From Rhododendron vialii (taxonomy: Eukaryota; Streptophyta; Magnoliopsida; Ericales; Ericaceae), in the NCBI RefSeq assembly GCF_030253575.1, contig NC_080568.1, positions 2,125,501 through 2,189,500 on the forward strand: a DNA stretch of 64,000 bases, read 5' to 3'. Position numbers and translations under genes: made by a program. Below the pieces are notes generated by a model. It saw nothing but the letters and a program-made list of their open reading frames with translations. It made no database searches and was not told the DNA's origin. Each line of letters starts with the position of its first letter. Within the stretch, counting starts at the first letter, position 1. Positions 10,492 to 23,668 of this stretch are shown here, in pieces.

Positions 10492-12791
10492 ATGCTACAC
10501 AGCCTAATCCCTCAATCTCCCATCAACTCAAACCCTAACCCCAATTCCCCCACCTCCCCCATCCCAATGAAAGCCGCCGGCGAATCCTCCGGCGACCACG
10601 ACGGCGACGCCTCCAAACGCCATAAAAGTTTCTCCGGCGAGGTTTCAATTTCCGGCCAGAAAGCGGCGACCAAGGAATTGGCGATGAGCGAAGGCGAGAG
10701 CGAGTCGTTACGGCTGTTGGGGCTGTTGCTACAGTGCGCCGAGTGCGTGGCGATGGATAACCTTGACGATGCGGCCGGTTTTGTACCGGAGATATCGGAG
10801 CTGTCGTCGCCGTTTGGATCGTCGGCGGAGCGAGTGGCGGCGTACTTCGGCGATGCGTTACAGGCAAGGAAAATTCTACACCCTCAAGTTTCTAGTAATA
10901 TACTCTTGTAACCAGTAATTATGGTGTCTTAGATTTTCCACAATTGTTGTTCTTGTCGAGAGCAATTTTGTTCACCATCGCCTTGGAACATTCGGTGAGC
11001 TACATTGCAGGTCTTGATTTATCGAAACCGATCATTTTGTATAGCTAGGTTTGTTTGGAGATCAGCTCAGTTGAATAGCAACAAGTACTTGATCAAAAAA
11101 AATCTAATTCTTGGGTGTAGGTAGAAGAACTGGATAAGCAAAATTCGATTTTTCTGATAAGCTCTTACCGATATCCTATCCAATTGAGCTGAATTTTGGA
11201 TGGTGTAAACAAATTGATTCGTACAAAATGAGTGGCTTTAGTACTGAAATGGAACCTGCAACATATCTCACACCGAATGCGGGTAGAGTTACCCTCACCC
11301 AAGAGGTGAATTGCTCGATGCAGGATTTTCTGTGTCGAAAATCCATGTGACTCCGAAGAATTTTCCGGCCATTAGATTTAAAATATTAAAAAAAAACACA
11401 ATCCAAACGGCCGGAAAGACTCTCGGCACAAGGGTTTTCAGCGAAAGAGGAGATTGGACCCGGAATTGCTCTCGTTGTTGCCTCTTTCTTTCATGAGTAT
11501 TCCGTTAAAAGTATGACATGACTTCACTTATTTTCGTATCACACAATACTTCCAATTCTAACGTCCCAATGCAACGATCACTATAATGCTTTTGAACGAA
11601 GTCCCAATTTTTTTTGAAGTAAGAGTAACTTTTAATTTTTCTTCCTATGTATTTATATTGGCCACATTAACGTCTAATTCCTGACTTCGTCCCTAGTGAT
11701 TGTCAGCTCATATATGGCATTGACTTCAAATGCTTTTGGACAAAGTATCAAAATTTTCTTTTGGAAATTATTTTTCTTTTTCTTGGTTTGTATTTACGTT
11801 GGCCGCTCTAACGTCTAATTCCTGGCTTCGTTCCTGTTTACAGGCTCGGATAATCAGCTCGTGCCTCGGTGCCTACTCCCCAATCAACATCAAAACCCTA
11901 ACCCTGGCTCACAGTCACAAAATCTTCAATGCCCTCCAATCCTACAATTCAATTAGTCCGCTAATCAAGTTCTCTCACTTCACCGCCAACCAAGCCATCT
12001 TCCAAGCCCTCGATGGTGAGGATCACGTCCACATCATCGACCTCGACATAATGCAAGGCCTTCAATGGCCAGGACTGTTCCACATTCTAGCTTCCCGCCC
12101 TAAAAAAATCCGATCGATTCGAATCACCGGTGTTGGATCTTCGATTGAGCTTCTTGAGTCCACTGGACGTCGACTCGCCGAGTTCGCAAGTTCATTCGGT
12201 CTGCCCTTCGAGTTTCACCCGGTGGAAGGGAAGATAGGGAACATAACGGACCTGAGTCAACTCGGGGTGAGAGAGGGAGATACTATTGTGGTGCATTGGA
12301 TGCACCACTGTTTGTATGATATAACGGGGAGCGACTACGGGACGTTGAGATTGTTGACTTTACTAAGGCCCAAATTGATCACGACCGTTGAACAAGATCT
12401 GAGTCATAGCGGGAATTTTTTAGGGAGGTTTGTTGAGGCGTTGCATTACTACTCGGCCTTGTTTGATGCTTTAGGGGACGGATTGGGTGCGGACAGCGTA
12501 GAACGGCATCAGGTGGAGTATCAGTTGTTTGGGTGCGAGATTAGGAATATCGTCGCCGTCGGTGGGCCCAAGAGGACGGGTGAGGTGAAGGTGGAGAGGT
12601 GTGGGGATGAGTTGGGTCGGGTCGGGTTTCAACCCGTTTCGTTGGCAGGTAACCCGGCGACCCAGGCTAGTTTGTTGCTTGGGATGTTCCCTTGGAAAGG
12701 GTATACTTTGGTGGAAGAAAATGGGTGTTTGAAATTGGGATGGAAGGATTTGTCTTTGTTGACTGCTTCTGCTTGGCAGCCGTCCGATTAG
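10492..12791 (+). CDS. SCL23: GRAS-family transcription factor, SCARECROW-LIKE 23 type
   Basis: Two exons, 10492-10863 and 11844-12791, give 439 residues. Residues 1-67 are a low-complexity Pro/Asn/Ser-rich leader; the GRAS domain follows: [13 protein letters not shown] (leucine heptad I), [14 protein letters not shown] then VHIIDLD (VHIID at 186-190), the second leucine heptad, [19 protein letters not shown] (PFYRE region) and a final SAW motif ([13 protein letters not shown]). Similarity to Arabidopsis SCL23 is close through the C-terminus; SCL23 acts in the nucleus with SHORT-ROOT and SCARECROW in endodermis and bundle-sheath fate (family knowledge). ATG at 10492 is the first in-frame ATG; Met26 (10567) is an alternative start nearer the family's usual length (about 405). 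The intron uses a GC donor (CAG/GCAAGG) and an ordinary AG acceptor. Confidence 0.92.
11310..11420 (+). repeat. Dispersed repeat R1, copy in the SCL23 intron
   Basis: Contains TTTTCTGTGTCGAAAATCCA, then ATTTTCCGGCCATTAGATTT and AAACACAATCCAA. The same order of blocks occurs twice near 33,010-33,255. No terminal repeats could be defined; nature unknown. Confidence 0.6.
11586..11860 (+). repeat. 144-bp tandem duplication covering the SCL23 3' splice region
   Basis: Copy 1 starts at 11586 and copy 2 at 11730, both with ATGCTTTTG, and both contain ACGTCTAATTCCTG(A/G)CTTCGT. Copy 2 includes the real acceptor (TTTACAG/GCTCGG) and the first bases of exon 2; copy 1 has a decayed equivalent with CCTAG and TTGTCAGCTCAT. 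Confidence 0.75.
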
Positions 12792-14432
12792 ATTACTTTA
12801 TTGGATTGGGATGGGGACCGGTTTGGTGGTGGTGGTAGAGAATGGGTGGTTGAAGAGAAAGGCTTTTATTTATTATTTCATTATTTTTTGTTCATATGGT
12901 AAGCATATTATGTCATCTTGTGGAGGCAGTCTTTTTCACTTTGCTGTAATTCTTTAATGGAAGAAAAACTTGTAATTTTGCTCATGTTGATCGTTGAGAG
13001 AACTGTCATTTGTTATGGTGAAAAACCAAATAAGAAAGCTTGGCCCTTGGGTAAGCAATTGTATAGATTTTTTATGGTGAAGTTGGAGAGTAATTTTGGG
13101 TGAAGATATGCTCATTCCGTGTCTCACTTTTCAAATTGAAACCATTCAATTTTTCCGTATTCATTGTTTAGGAAACCATGATAAAATTCAACTCAATCAA
13201 GTACCGATAAGTGCTTTAAGCTTATCGGGCGGGCTGATGAAGCAGCGTTAAGCCTTTGTAATTTGCAAATTCGTTTCGGCACGCTGTTCTTGGCAATAGA
13301 GTTCTGACGAAATTAATAATGAAGAGATATACCTAATTTTACCAGATACTTGGATTGGATTAGGAATTTCACTTTCTTATGTTTTTTTGGCATATAAATA
13401 AATACTTCATGAATGTAATTGTATATCACGTACTAGTAAAATTGAACACGTACTCGAAACACGTTTAATTTGGATCATAAATATGAATATATGGCCGGCC
13501 ACCGTGCAAATAGAGTTCAATCTGATTTTTTTTTATCTTTCCAACAAACCTTCTAAACAAATAAAATTAAATTTAGCATTCTAAATAAAACACAACTACC
13601 TTCACATCTCATTTTCAATGTAAAAACTACACAAACCTCTCCCTGGGGTTTCCGGCTACTACAAACATCTCCCCTCAAGTATTCAAAATCTCCTCTCAAG
13701 TATTCAAAATCGAACTAATCTCGTTTTTTTGCTTCACATTCCTGTTTCATTTTCCATATTCCGTTAGTCATCCGTTACCAAGGCCCCCGATGTGCTAAAG
13801 TCAGCAAACTAGTTAAATTTTAAACTCAAATACCCTTTACATCAATGTAAAAAGATAAATCCGTCCTCTATCACTTCCTGAGTAATCATTGGGTGCTCGT
13901 GTAGCAATAATGCCACACAAATAGAAGTACTGTATTTTAGATGTGGTTGAATCAGGTTACATATCACTTCAAAACGAGGTTTCCAATCAAATATGTCTAT
14001 ATTGCAAAAAAAGTCACTGTCAAACCATTCTGACAGAGAAAATTACAAAATTCCGCTAGGAAAAAGTTTCTCTCCTTGCTAACCATAGCCTTCTGAGCCA
14101 AGGCTGATAATAGATAAAATACCATAAACTCAGACGGTAAAAAGTGAAGGCCTCTCAAGAAGAGAAGCTTCATTTGACCAACCATTTGAATTACCAAAAA
14201 ACCATAGCAAAAAATCAATCAAAACACTACATACAAGCTTGAATGATACATGAACCAACTGTCCTTTTGTTCTTTTTTCGCATACCGGTAAGGGCTAGAA
14301 ATCAAAAACCAATTCCCTGACCAACTTCAAACTCATAACTTAAAAATGCATACCCATTATACTTCCCAATCTGCACTTATTATAACTAAATAACCACCTA
14401 AACAATCCCAACCCAACCCTGAAAAACACACA
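12792..14432. other. SCL23 3' flank and intergenic DNA
   Basis: The first few hundred bases are the likely SCL23 3' UTR; the cleavage site cannot be fixed. No further coding region is recognised. The last part lies beyond the 3' end of the minus-strand PICC-like gene. Confidence 0.4.
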
Positions 14433-14437
14433 CCCCC

Positions 14438-14468
<31 letters not shown>

Positions 14469-14475
14469 AAAAAAA
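14433..14475. repeat. Homopolymer block, about 26 C then 17 A
   Basis: An uninterrupted C-run at 14433-14458 followed at once by an A-run to 14475. It lies about 40 bp past the stop codon of the minus-strand coiled-coil gene, so its 3' UTR would hold oligo-T then oligo-G. Lengths are prone to sequencing error. Confidence 0.85.
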
Positions 14476-14516
14476 GAGTATAAATAAAGGCAAAACCGAA
14501 ATCTAGAAAGCAATCA

Positions 14517-17500
14517 CTAATACCTTTTTCCAAGAATTATGCCAATAATAACAGACACCAGTGCCACGCCTAAAACGACCTTGAAAGTCGCGAGAGGAGA
14601 AACTGCAGCCTCAGTTGTTTGAGTGTGGACTCCCTCAGCAGTTGGTGTTTGTGCAGATGTTGCAGCTTCTAGCTTTTTCTTACTCTTTCGTTTCGATGGA
14701 GTAGAAAAAGTCGAGCCAATGTCTCTCGATTTCACCTCCATTCCATCATCCTGCGGACACAATATGTGCACCACCATTAGCTGATTAGAATTGATTTAAG
14801 AACTAATCTCAAACATGTGAACAAGTCAAAATCGTTGCACGTGCAAATTTACATCATTGATAGTTTTGGGGCACTTTACTAGATGATCACAGGTATTATT
14901 CTGTAATGCATGGAAAATCATTGAAATCTTTTCCCCAGTACATGTATATATGTGTATATACGTGTGCATGTGCATACAGAAGTGCACCCATGGTTACAGA
15001 ATTAAGGATAAAACATACCTTCTGTTGGGATTTAGTATCAGCTAGCTGCAATTTCTGCTCAAGCTCTTTCACTTGCTTTTCTAGAGCTGCAACCACTTCA
15101 TTCTTAGCTTCAACCTCTCCAAAGGAATGCTTCAGAGCCGCTTCTCGTTCCACTTCCTTTTGAGAATCTGCTTCTCTCTGTTACAATGGAAAACCCAAAT
15201 CCACAACATCTCTTAAATAATTACCCAAATATAATTTCTTTACAGCAAAGTAAAACTGTATCAAAAGGCATTAGTACTTTCACGAGGCATATACCTGAGA
15301 TTGTAGTTTCTGCCCTTCAACCGCAAGCTGCTCTGTCAAATCTTCTATCAACTTCTTTGAAGAGGAAAGCTGTTCCAGTGCTTCATCCTTCTCGGTAACA
15401 GTAGCAGAAAGTTTCGCTTCTAGTTCATTTAGTTTGGACTCATATGCCGCCAATTCCTGAGTAAGCTTCAAATTCGACTCACCAAACCCTTCTCTCTCTT
15501 TCTCAAACAGACCGGACTTGTTCTGCATCTCCTCAACAATGCCTTTCAAACCCTTCAATTTCACAAGGGTCTGTTCCAACTCAATCTTTTGACTCTCTAT
15601 GATACCAGTTGCTTCATGAACCTGTTCTTCATACTTCTTTATCTGGCTTTCGAGCGCACTTAGCTTTTCAGTCAAATCTGTCGCTTCCAAATCTCTATGA
15701 CTAAACTTCAGAATGGCTTCTTCTAACTCTCTTTCAGCCTCTGAAATCCGGGCTTCAGCTGCTATGTGAAGTTCAGATGCTTTAGAGTGCTTATCGGCTA
15801 ACTCAGCAATAGTATTCATGTGAGAAGCCAGTTGCTGATCAGTAGCTTCCTTTTCACCATAGGCGGCGTTCAATGACTCTTGAAGCTCACTAACCTTCGT
15901 TTTCAGCTGTGCATTTGTCTCGGCTAACAATTCACTTTCAGAGGAAAACTGTGCAGCCTTTTCTTCCACCTCTGAAATCTTGCTTTTGAGTTCTTCATTG
16001 AACTTCTCTGAAGAAGCAAATTTTTCAGCTGCTTCGGCTATCTGCTCTTCGTAAACCTTCACTTGATTTTCAAGAATCGCTAGTTTCTCGTAAAGTGACT
16101 TTGCCTCTGAATCCCTGGTGCTGTAGTTTGCAAATGCTTCTTGGAGTTTCAGCTCTGAGTCCCTACTTACAGACTCATGTAAAGTTTCAAGCTCTGAGTG
16201 TTTCAAAGTAGCTTCATTCAACACTTTGCCTTGGTGCTCTAGTTGCTCCTCAGCCGACTTCAGTTTTTCCATAACCTCACTTTCTCTCATCCCAGCAGCT
16301 TTAAGATCAGCCTCAATGCTTTCCAATTTTTGTTGAGTGAGATTCAATTCGTTACGCAAGACTTCAAGGAGTGTTTCGGTTTCAGAAAGCTTCTCACTTG
16401 AATTCCTGAACCCATCTTCTAAATTTTTCTTCTCTTCTGTCGTTACATTCACGATGTCAGTTAACTCCTTCTCCTTTTCATTGGCCGTTTGAAGTGCAAC
16501 CTCAAGGCTTGATGCTTTTGATTGGAATGCTTCGAGTTCCATTTCAAGTTCAGATATCTTATCCAACTTGTTCTTTGATTCAGCTTCTGTATCCCCACAT
16601 TTCTTTTCCAACACGCTTATTTGTTCCTCGAGCTCCTGGATTCTGTACTTCTCTGCTTCTAGCAACAGCTCCAACTCGCTAACCTTTTTGCCAGCATCAT
16701 CTGCTTTCGAATGAGACATCTGGATTAGATCTTCAAGTTCAAGGCTGCGTTGATGCGTTGTAGTAGCTCTTCCCTCATGTTCAGCACACTTCTCTTCAGC
16801 AATCTTTAAGGCAGACTCCATCTCAGTCACCTTGTCCTCGTATACTTGTATTTTGCCACTCATCTGTTTCTTTTCTTCCTCAACCTCTTCGATTTTCGCA
16901 CCGAGTTCCAAATTTTTCTCTGAAACTTTCCTCAGTTCTCTTTCAGCGTCATTGCTTTTCAGCTCTAGCAGGTTGATCAGTTGCTCCAGTTCAGCATTTT
17001 TCTGCTCGGCGGCTATAAAACGCGCCTCAAGCTCTCCCAGTTGTAATTTAGCTTCTTCAGCTGCTGCATTTGAAGCTTGTACTATATCTTCAAGCACAAC
17101 ATTCTTTTGTAGGGCAGTCGTTGCTGCATATCCGGATTCGTGGTGGAGCTCTTCAAGAGATTTTAGCTTCTGTTCCAGCTCAGCAATATTTGCCAAAGCT
17201 TGAGACAGAAGAGCATCAGCTTTACAAAAGTTATCATCCGATGACTGCAACTTTGCCTCGAGATCATCACATGCCTCCTTCATCTGAGCCGCATTACTGT
17301 TTAAATCTGCCACAGCAGCTTCTAGAGCTTCTTTTTCTTTCATTACTTTGGAAAGTTCTTCTTGTATTGTCGAAACACTTGAAACGTGTGCTTCCTTTGA
17401 TTGTACTTCCTCGTTTAACTTCGATTTGGCTTCTTCTAACTCGGTCTCCTTAACTTGAAGATTTTCTTTTGTAGACAATAACAAATTCTCTAGTGCAGAG

Positions 17501-19146
17501 AAATCTTCCTTCAACTGTGATTCCGATGCCTTTCTCAAATCAACTTCTTGAGTCAGTTCATCTAGAACGGCTTCCTTTGAAGCGAGCCTCTGCTCAATTT
17601 CCACCACTTGTGATTTGGAAACCTCCAACTCTCCTTGAACCGTGGAAAGCTCAGCCGCTGTACTTTTCAGTGCTTCTTCAACCTTCTGGTTTTCGGCAAT
17701 CTTCTTGTAAAGGTCCTTGACCTCTTCTTGTAAGCAAGCCATCTGATCCTCCACTTCTTTCGCACTCAACTTTGCCATTTCGAGCAACTTTTCAAACTCC
17801 AAGGCCTTTTTCGTCTCTAACTCAGCATGTGAGCCGCTCTCCTTGTGTAACTCCTCGAACTTACGTGCCTCACCCGTAGAAGATTGCAGCTCTTGCTGTA
17901 GCTCCTCCATCTTCTTTCTTGAGCTCTCAAGCTCAAGGTTGAGACTTTCAAATGATTCCTTCACGTCAGCCAGCTCCTTGTGCTTCGCATCTTGGGCTTC
18001 CAAAGCCTCTTGCAAGGCCTTAAGTTGTATACCGTATCTCTCCTCTGATTCAACAACCTGCTCTTCTAGTTTCTTGTGACTAAGCTCCAGTTCTTCGTAT
18101 TTCTTTCCGCTCTCCTCCAGCTTTGCCTTTGTAATGGATACTTCTTCCTTCAGCTGAGAATTTTCAGCTTCGGAATGTTTTAGGGATCCGGCTACTCTAT
18201 CCAATTCGAACTCCAGTTCTTTGACCTTTTCCTGTGTTTCCAGAAGTTCTCTGCTTGCAGTGGAATTGCTTGAGCTTCGTTCAATGACCGATGGCTTCTC
18301 CTTCTCAGCATAATGTGGTTCATCCTTTCCATCTAAGGGCTCCTTCTCTACTTTTATGAATTCACCTTCCAAGGCCGTTTCATCTTCTTCTTTCTTTCCT
18401 TCTATTGAGATTTGGCTCAAATCTTCTTTGATGATCTGCAAAAGGATTTTGATACGAACAGAACTTTGAGAACCATATACAGTTTTAAAACCGTGTAAAA
18501 CTAGTTCCTTTTGAAACGAGAGAATACCAAAGGGTTCAATAAAAAAGCTGATGATCTATTATATGGTGTTCTAAAGTTACATAGTAAAGATGTCATGACT
18601 ACGAGTACAAGACAACAAAAAAACTAGTCCACTTCCACTCCAAACACACGCACGCATCATAGAAAGAGGACATTGGATTTTTTTCCTGCCTATTAAACAC
18701 CAACTCCAGCAATTACTTCCCGCCTATATGGCCATGACTGATGCACATGCTCATGATAATTTCTACAAGCAACCTGCTGTTTCAGCCTCCGGCTGATCGC
18801 CAACTGGAAGTTCAGTGGAAAATGCAACAGTTATAATGCGCAACATGTATCACATTTCAAACGAATCCTCTTTGTTTCTTATACAGTTCAAACAAGTTTT
18901 CTTTAAAGTTACCCTTGTTAATTTTCTGGGAAGTATATGGAATGGACACTATTGAAACTTTTAAGTTTTAACAGTCATCACCGACAAATATTTTTCTTTC
19001 AATTGCTACAGGTTACATAATACAAAACAAAAAAATGGTAAAGCAACAGAGCTTACAGCTACCTTAGCGGAATCAGTATTGCTGTCCGCCTTGTCGAGTA
19101 CCTTCATCACTGGTACTTCCGAACTTACTTGCAACTCTTCTTCCAT
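14517..19146 (-). CDS. PICC: Long coiled-coil, C-terminally membrane-anchored protein, PICC type
   Basis: Four exons, all phase 0: 19057-19146, 15295-18435, 15019-15177 and 14517-14750, giving 1207 residues. Residues 1-30 (MEEELQVSSEVPV...) precede an acidic stretch (EGEFIKVEKEPLDGKDE); about residues 60-1130 are almost continuous Glu/Lys/Leu/Ser-rich heptads, an extended coiled coil. The last exon carries a basic patch (KRKSKKK, about 1150-1156) and one hydrophobic segment (FKVVLGVALVSVIIGIILG, 1186-1204) ending in KRY, the layout of a tail-anchored protein facing the cytosol. This matches Arabidopsis PAMP-INDUCED COILED COIL (AT2G32240, about 1330 aa), reported as an ER protein that restrains callose deposition. 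Similarity inside coiled coils is weak evidence; the N-terminus and the tail are the better support. Splice sites are CAG/GT or near, all GT-AG. Confidence 0.82.
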
Positions 19147-20260
19147 ATCTCAATGAACTGCACCTTACCAAAGTTTCTTTCTGGGGAAACACAAGAGGAT
19201 GATTAGATCACAAGCTGGAAGATTCAAAACGAAAGGGCCACACAATTTCAACATTTCAAGACCATAAACGGGACTTCTGCACAAAAGTCTACCAGGGAGA
19301 AGATTTCATCGTACTTCCTCATGTCAATTTAGCTATAGTCATATGGAGCAAGCTATGGTACACCTATGAAATGATGCAGGTTTTCAACACTGCTTTTTTC
19401 TCCGCACAACTCAAAACTAATTCTAAATTGGTACCAAATAGTAAGGCACTTGTACATCATTTTCACTTCTCTATTTTGTATGGAGGAAGCCTAATTGCCT
19501 TCATTGTATAATGAAATCGCAACTTGCATCAGTCGAGGTATTTTTGTGGATGGGTTAATCTCATGTCTGATTAGTTGGCTAGCGCAAGGCCATATCAAAC
19601 AAAAATATAAACAAGTCAAGTTAAAAGACCAAAACATTAGGGAGATTCAGCTGCAGGTCCAAAGCCCATGAATTTTGCAATATTAGGTGCATCCATATTA
19701 AACCTAAGGCGGGAAGTCCCTTCCATTATAAAATAACGAGAGACTCAAACAACCTGTACAACGCAATCTACGCACTCATCATTACTGATATACCCTCCCC
19801 GCTACATCAACCACCTCCACGAACTTTCCAGCATCATCTTGACCACTGGTGACCAGGTGTGGTAATGATGTAGCGGGAAGGGGGCGTGAATATAGTATTT
19901 GGAAAGGTGCGTTGAGAATTAAGGACAGTTTGTCCAAAAAAATACCTCCCCCAAGTTTAGAGGACTCTAAGACATTAGCACGTATAGAATAATGAACTAG
20001 TACAATATTACAAAATACAAACATACATTGCACATACCAATTGTCTCACAAGTCAAAAGTGCTACCCTTGGTGCCCTATGCGCTTTGACAAGATTACAGA
20101 AGATGAAATGGTGCTCTAAGGGAATTTCTCACAACTGGAGAGACAAGCGAAAATAGGATTTCTTGCTTTCTCAGAGGAAACAGATTCAATACTATTGTAA
20201 ATGGAGTTGTATTTCCCTTTCTCCTCTGATTGTAGTAACGAGAATAATACCATAACCTTG
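19147..20260 (-). other. Possible 5' UTR of the PICC-like gene with a leader intron
   Basis: On the minus strand TTTCCCCAG at 19189-19181 is a good acceptor just upstream of the ATG, and CAATTG/GTATGTGC at about 20038 is a possible donor after a moderately GC-rich stretch (20038-20260). This would make a 5' UTR exon and a leader intron of about 860 bp. Inferred from splice signals only. Confidence 0.3.
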
Positions 20261-23200
20261 TGGTGAATTATCCAATAGAGCTAATGAACGAACCAAGATA
20301 GTAGAATTAAACTTGTGTTCGGCTCATTAAATGTTGGAGATCAGTTCAAGCACGAACATTTTTTGAAGTTTGTTAAGTTTCAAACGTAGCTTGAACAGGT
20401 TAAGTTCATGTTCAGCTCGGTTGAAGCCAATTGATATTAATTCCCCTGACAAACATACTAAGGTTAACATATTCATAAATCTGTTCAATTTTGAGACCAA
20501 CCTTCAACATTTCACATGGGTTCCTTTTTCACCCCTAATCCTACTTGCATGGTTCAAAAGCGTTCTGGGTTGTAGTTCACTCAAATTAGCTGGATTGCAA
20601 CATAAATAGGAAAGATTACGAAAATACCCCTTTATTCCCATGATTTGTCAACTTCAATAAACCAAAACACAGTTTGCAACCTTAATCAAAGGCCTAAACT
20701 ATAATTACACCGTCCTAAATAAAGTACTAGTACTCATTTTTTTATGGACTAGTGAATGGAATATGGTGACAGGCTGTTTGTCTTTTGCAAAAAACAGTGC
20801 ATAGAAATGTCCACCCCACCCACTTAAACAGGTAAGCTTAGCTCGAAACGTTCATTTGAGAGGTGTAAAGATCCAAAGCTATACAAATCATGACCTCACG
20901 TACTTCGACGTGGGACCAACCCCATGCATCCTTGTAAGTCTATCACATGGTTTCAGACACTATTTAAGTCTGTCCTTTGGCAGACAGAAGAAATGCTACA
21001 CAACCGAAGTTTTCGGGAGTGATTTTTTCATTCTCCAAATTTTTAACCACATTCTAAAAGAGAAGTGCAAAAATCTAACTTTTGGAGGGCGAAAATCAAT
21101 TCCCTGAAGTTTTTACTGTTACTGAATTATACTGGTATTTTTGGACCTCCCAAGCATCCTAGAGTAAACAAAAAGTGAGCGACTCAAGTGAAGAATAATT
21201 TCCAAGTAATTGGTTTATCTCTGTAGGTTTGAACCCGTAAGATATCACCTCCCATTTTCCTAGAAACTAAGCACAAGAGAGAGAGAGAGTGCGACAGGCT
21301 AAAAATAGAGTTCCAACATAATTCCTGGATAGACTAAAAATTAAACGGAAAAAATTTACAATGCTTCTTCATCTCATGGGTAAATAATTTTCCCCTATCA
21401 AGAGGTATTTGATACAGGTAAGGTCCATTCAGCCTTTTAATTTACTCAGAAAAACTTACCATCTCTTTCATTCCCTTTTATTTCTTACTACTAAATTAAT
21501 GGCAGGTCCAAGACTGGCATATTTAGGCAGAGAATCTACATTGTTTAATTTGTTTGGCAGGTGCTTGACGTTCAGTGTCACCCAAATATAATAATAAATC
21601 ACTAAAATCGTGCAGGACCACAGCTAATGAAAAGCTGAGAGATGAGGTTGGAATACAGCAAAAGCATTAAAAAAAGAGAAAATGGTATAATAATAAAGAT
21701 AAAGATAATATATAAAATCGAAAGAAAAAGAGAGAGAGAGAAAGGAAGAATATTAATCATATAGTATCATTAGACAAGCCCACGGGGCTTCCTGTAATTG
21801 AGGGGTGGGTTATAATTCAAAGTTTAAAAACTGCGAAATGGTAGTAGAAATGTTATGCATGATGAGAGGCAAATGGAACAGTTCCTTCACAAAATCATGG
21901 CAAACGGGCCATCATCGAGACCCGGAATTTCATCATGAAATCAGGTGTCTTTAAATGTCTAGCCTACTCAAGAGGGGATGAGAAAGAGGTACCATTAAGC
22001 AATATACAAGTGGTACAAGCCCAAAGGACATCAACCTCCACACCAATTACTTGATTTTTTTTTTCTTTCTCGAAACTTATTTTTGACGAACTTCTCTAAA
22101 ATTATTTGCTGTGAAGGATTTTTATGTTCTCTGGGGAGGGGTAATCAATACTGTTGTGGATAAGTTATTGGACCCACAACTATGATGTGTCCAGGTGCCA
22201 AAAGCTAAGGTAGATTAAAGCCAATAGTGGTCCTAGATTGATACACTCTTATTTGTCTCGTCTTTGGGACATTGTTATTATCCCCAAGGTTAGTCTGCAT
22301 TCTCGAGAGGCAAGCAACTGATTCATGGTGTAAAAAGACTTGACTATGAGTGTGAGAACCCATCCCAAGTCCCACATCGATTGATCGGCAAAAGAGGAAA
22401 TGGCGTGGGACGTTATAATGAGCTTGGATTTCTCAGGTCGCTCATAGTTGAACTCTATTACAAATTTTAACTACCTGTTTCGGTGAAAACCCATACCGAA
22501 CCGAAAATCATGGTTTTAGTTATGGTTTAGAAACTGATGGTTTTGGTTTTTTATTTTTGTTTTGATTTTGCCAATAACCGTATTGAACTGCACCGTTGCC
22601 ATCTCTATAATGAATGGCATAATCGGAAAAAAATAAAAGCAAATAGAAGATGAAAAATAACAGTAGAGCCTCTTGGACAAATAGGTATATATATAGGTAG
22701 TTATGTAATTACATTCCGGTTTTGTCACCTAAAATTAAAATCGTAACCGAACTGGACGGTTTTTATAATTCAATAACCAAAACCACGGTTAAAATTTATG
22801 TTAAAAGAAGCACCATATGGTTTGGGTAACCAACAGTTTGAGCGGGATTGTCATCTCTAATCAAGCATTTCGCACTCTTGACGAGAATCAACCCTAGCTT
22901 CTCGTCAACCCTAGCCTTCCATGTGGGAGAGGTGAGGAATTCTTATTATGCTACAAGCCCATTGCGCCTTTATGGTAACCCACCCTGGCAACACATGTGA
23001 CCGATTGTGAACGCACCAGATGGATAGAAGTTATAACCATTAACTTGTGGGACCCTTAAAGATTTCTTTGTAGAGAAATCTATGTACACAGCCTGTTAAA
23101 GGATCCAACTCCACTAGGCTCTGCTGTGAACTTTTCTTTTTTGTGTTTGAATGTGTTACGATAATTGGAATAAATACATTTTCTAGAGTTTTAGCAAGGA

Positions 23201-23665
23201 TTCCAATCGAATATCCATTTTTTTTAAAGACAAATAGTTCGGAAATCATATTTCTTTAATGTGTACCCCTCATAGGCCCAAGCATGTGATGTAATTCGTT
23301 CATTTTGTTTGGCCTACAAATTGTCTTGATCAACCATTGAAAACAACCCGAACAAAATACATTTGTATTGAAAAAACTTATGGACTAGTATTAATTTGAG
23401 AGAAAACTTCTAGAAAAGATAAACGTTGGTGACAAACATTATAAAATTGCGCAAAGAGTTAAGCCAACGTTACAAAGAACTTCAAGACATTATAGCTATT
23501 CTTGGGTTGGACGAATTATCTGCAGAGGAACGTTTAACCGTATCAGGAGCACGAAAAAATTGAGCGTTTTTTATAACAACCTTTTGTTGTAGCAGAAGTA
23601 TTTACCGATTCTGGGGTGAAATATGTTGGTCTAGCAGATGCCTCAATAATGTTTTTTTTAGTCCC
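20261..23665. other. Gene-free stretch, about 3.4 kb
   Basis: No frame with family similarity was seen on either strand. Some GA-rich stretches (near 21,280 and 21,730) and T-runs. The segment 22,440-22,830 recurs to GGTTTTGGTTTT/AAAACC(G/A) phrases resembling decayed repeat DNA, but no ends can be defined. Confidence 0.4.
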
Positions 23666-23668
23666 TTA

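Noticed and set aside
16494-18079. Several plus-strand frames opposite the PICC-like gene
   Set aside because: Antisense shadows of a long Glu/Lys/Leu-rich coding exon; Ser/Leu-rich products with no family features.
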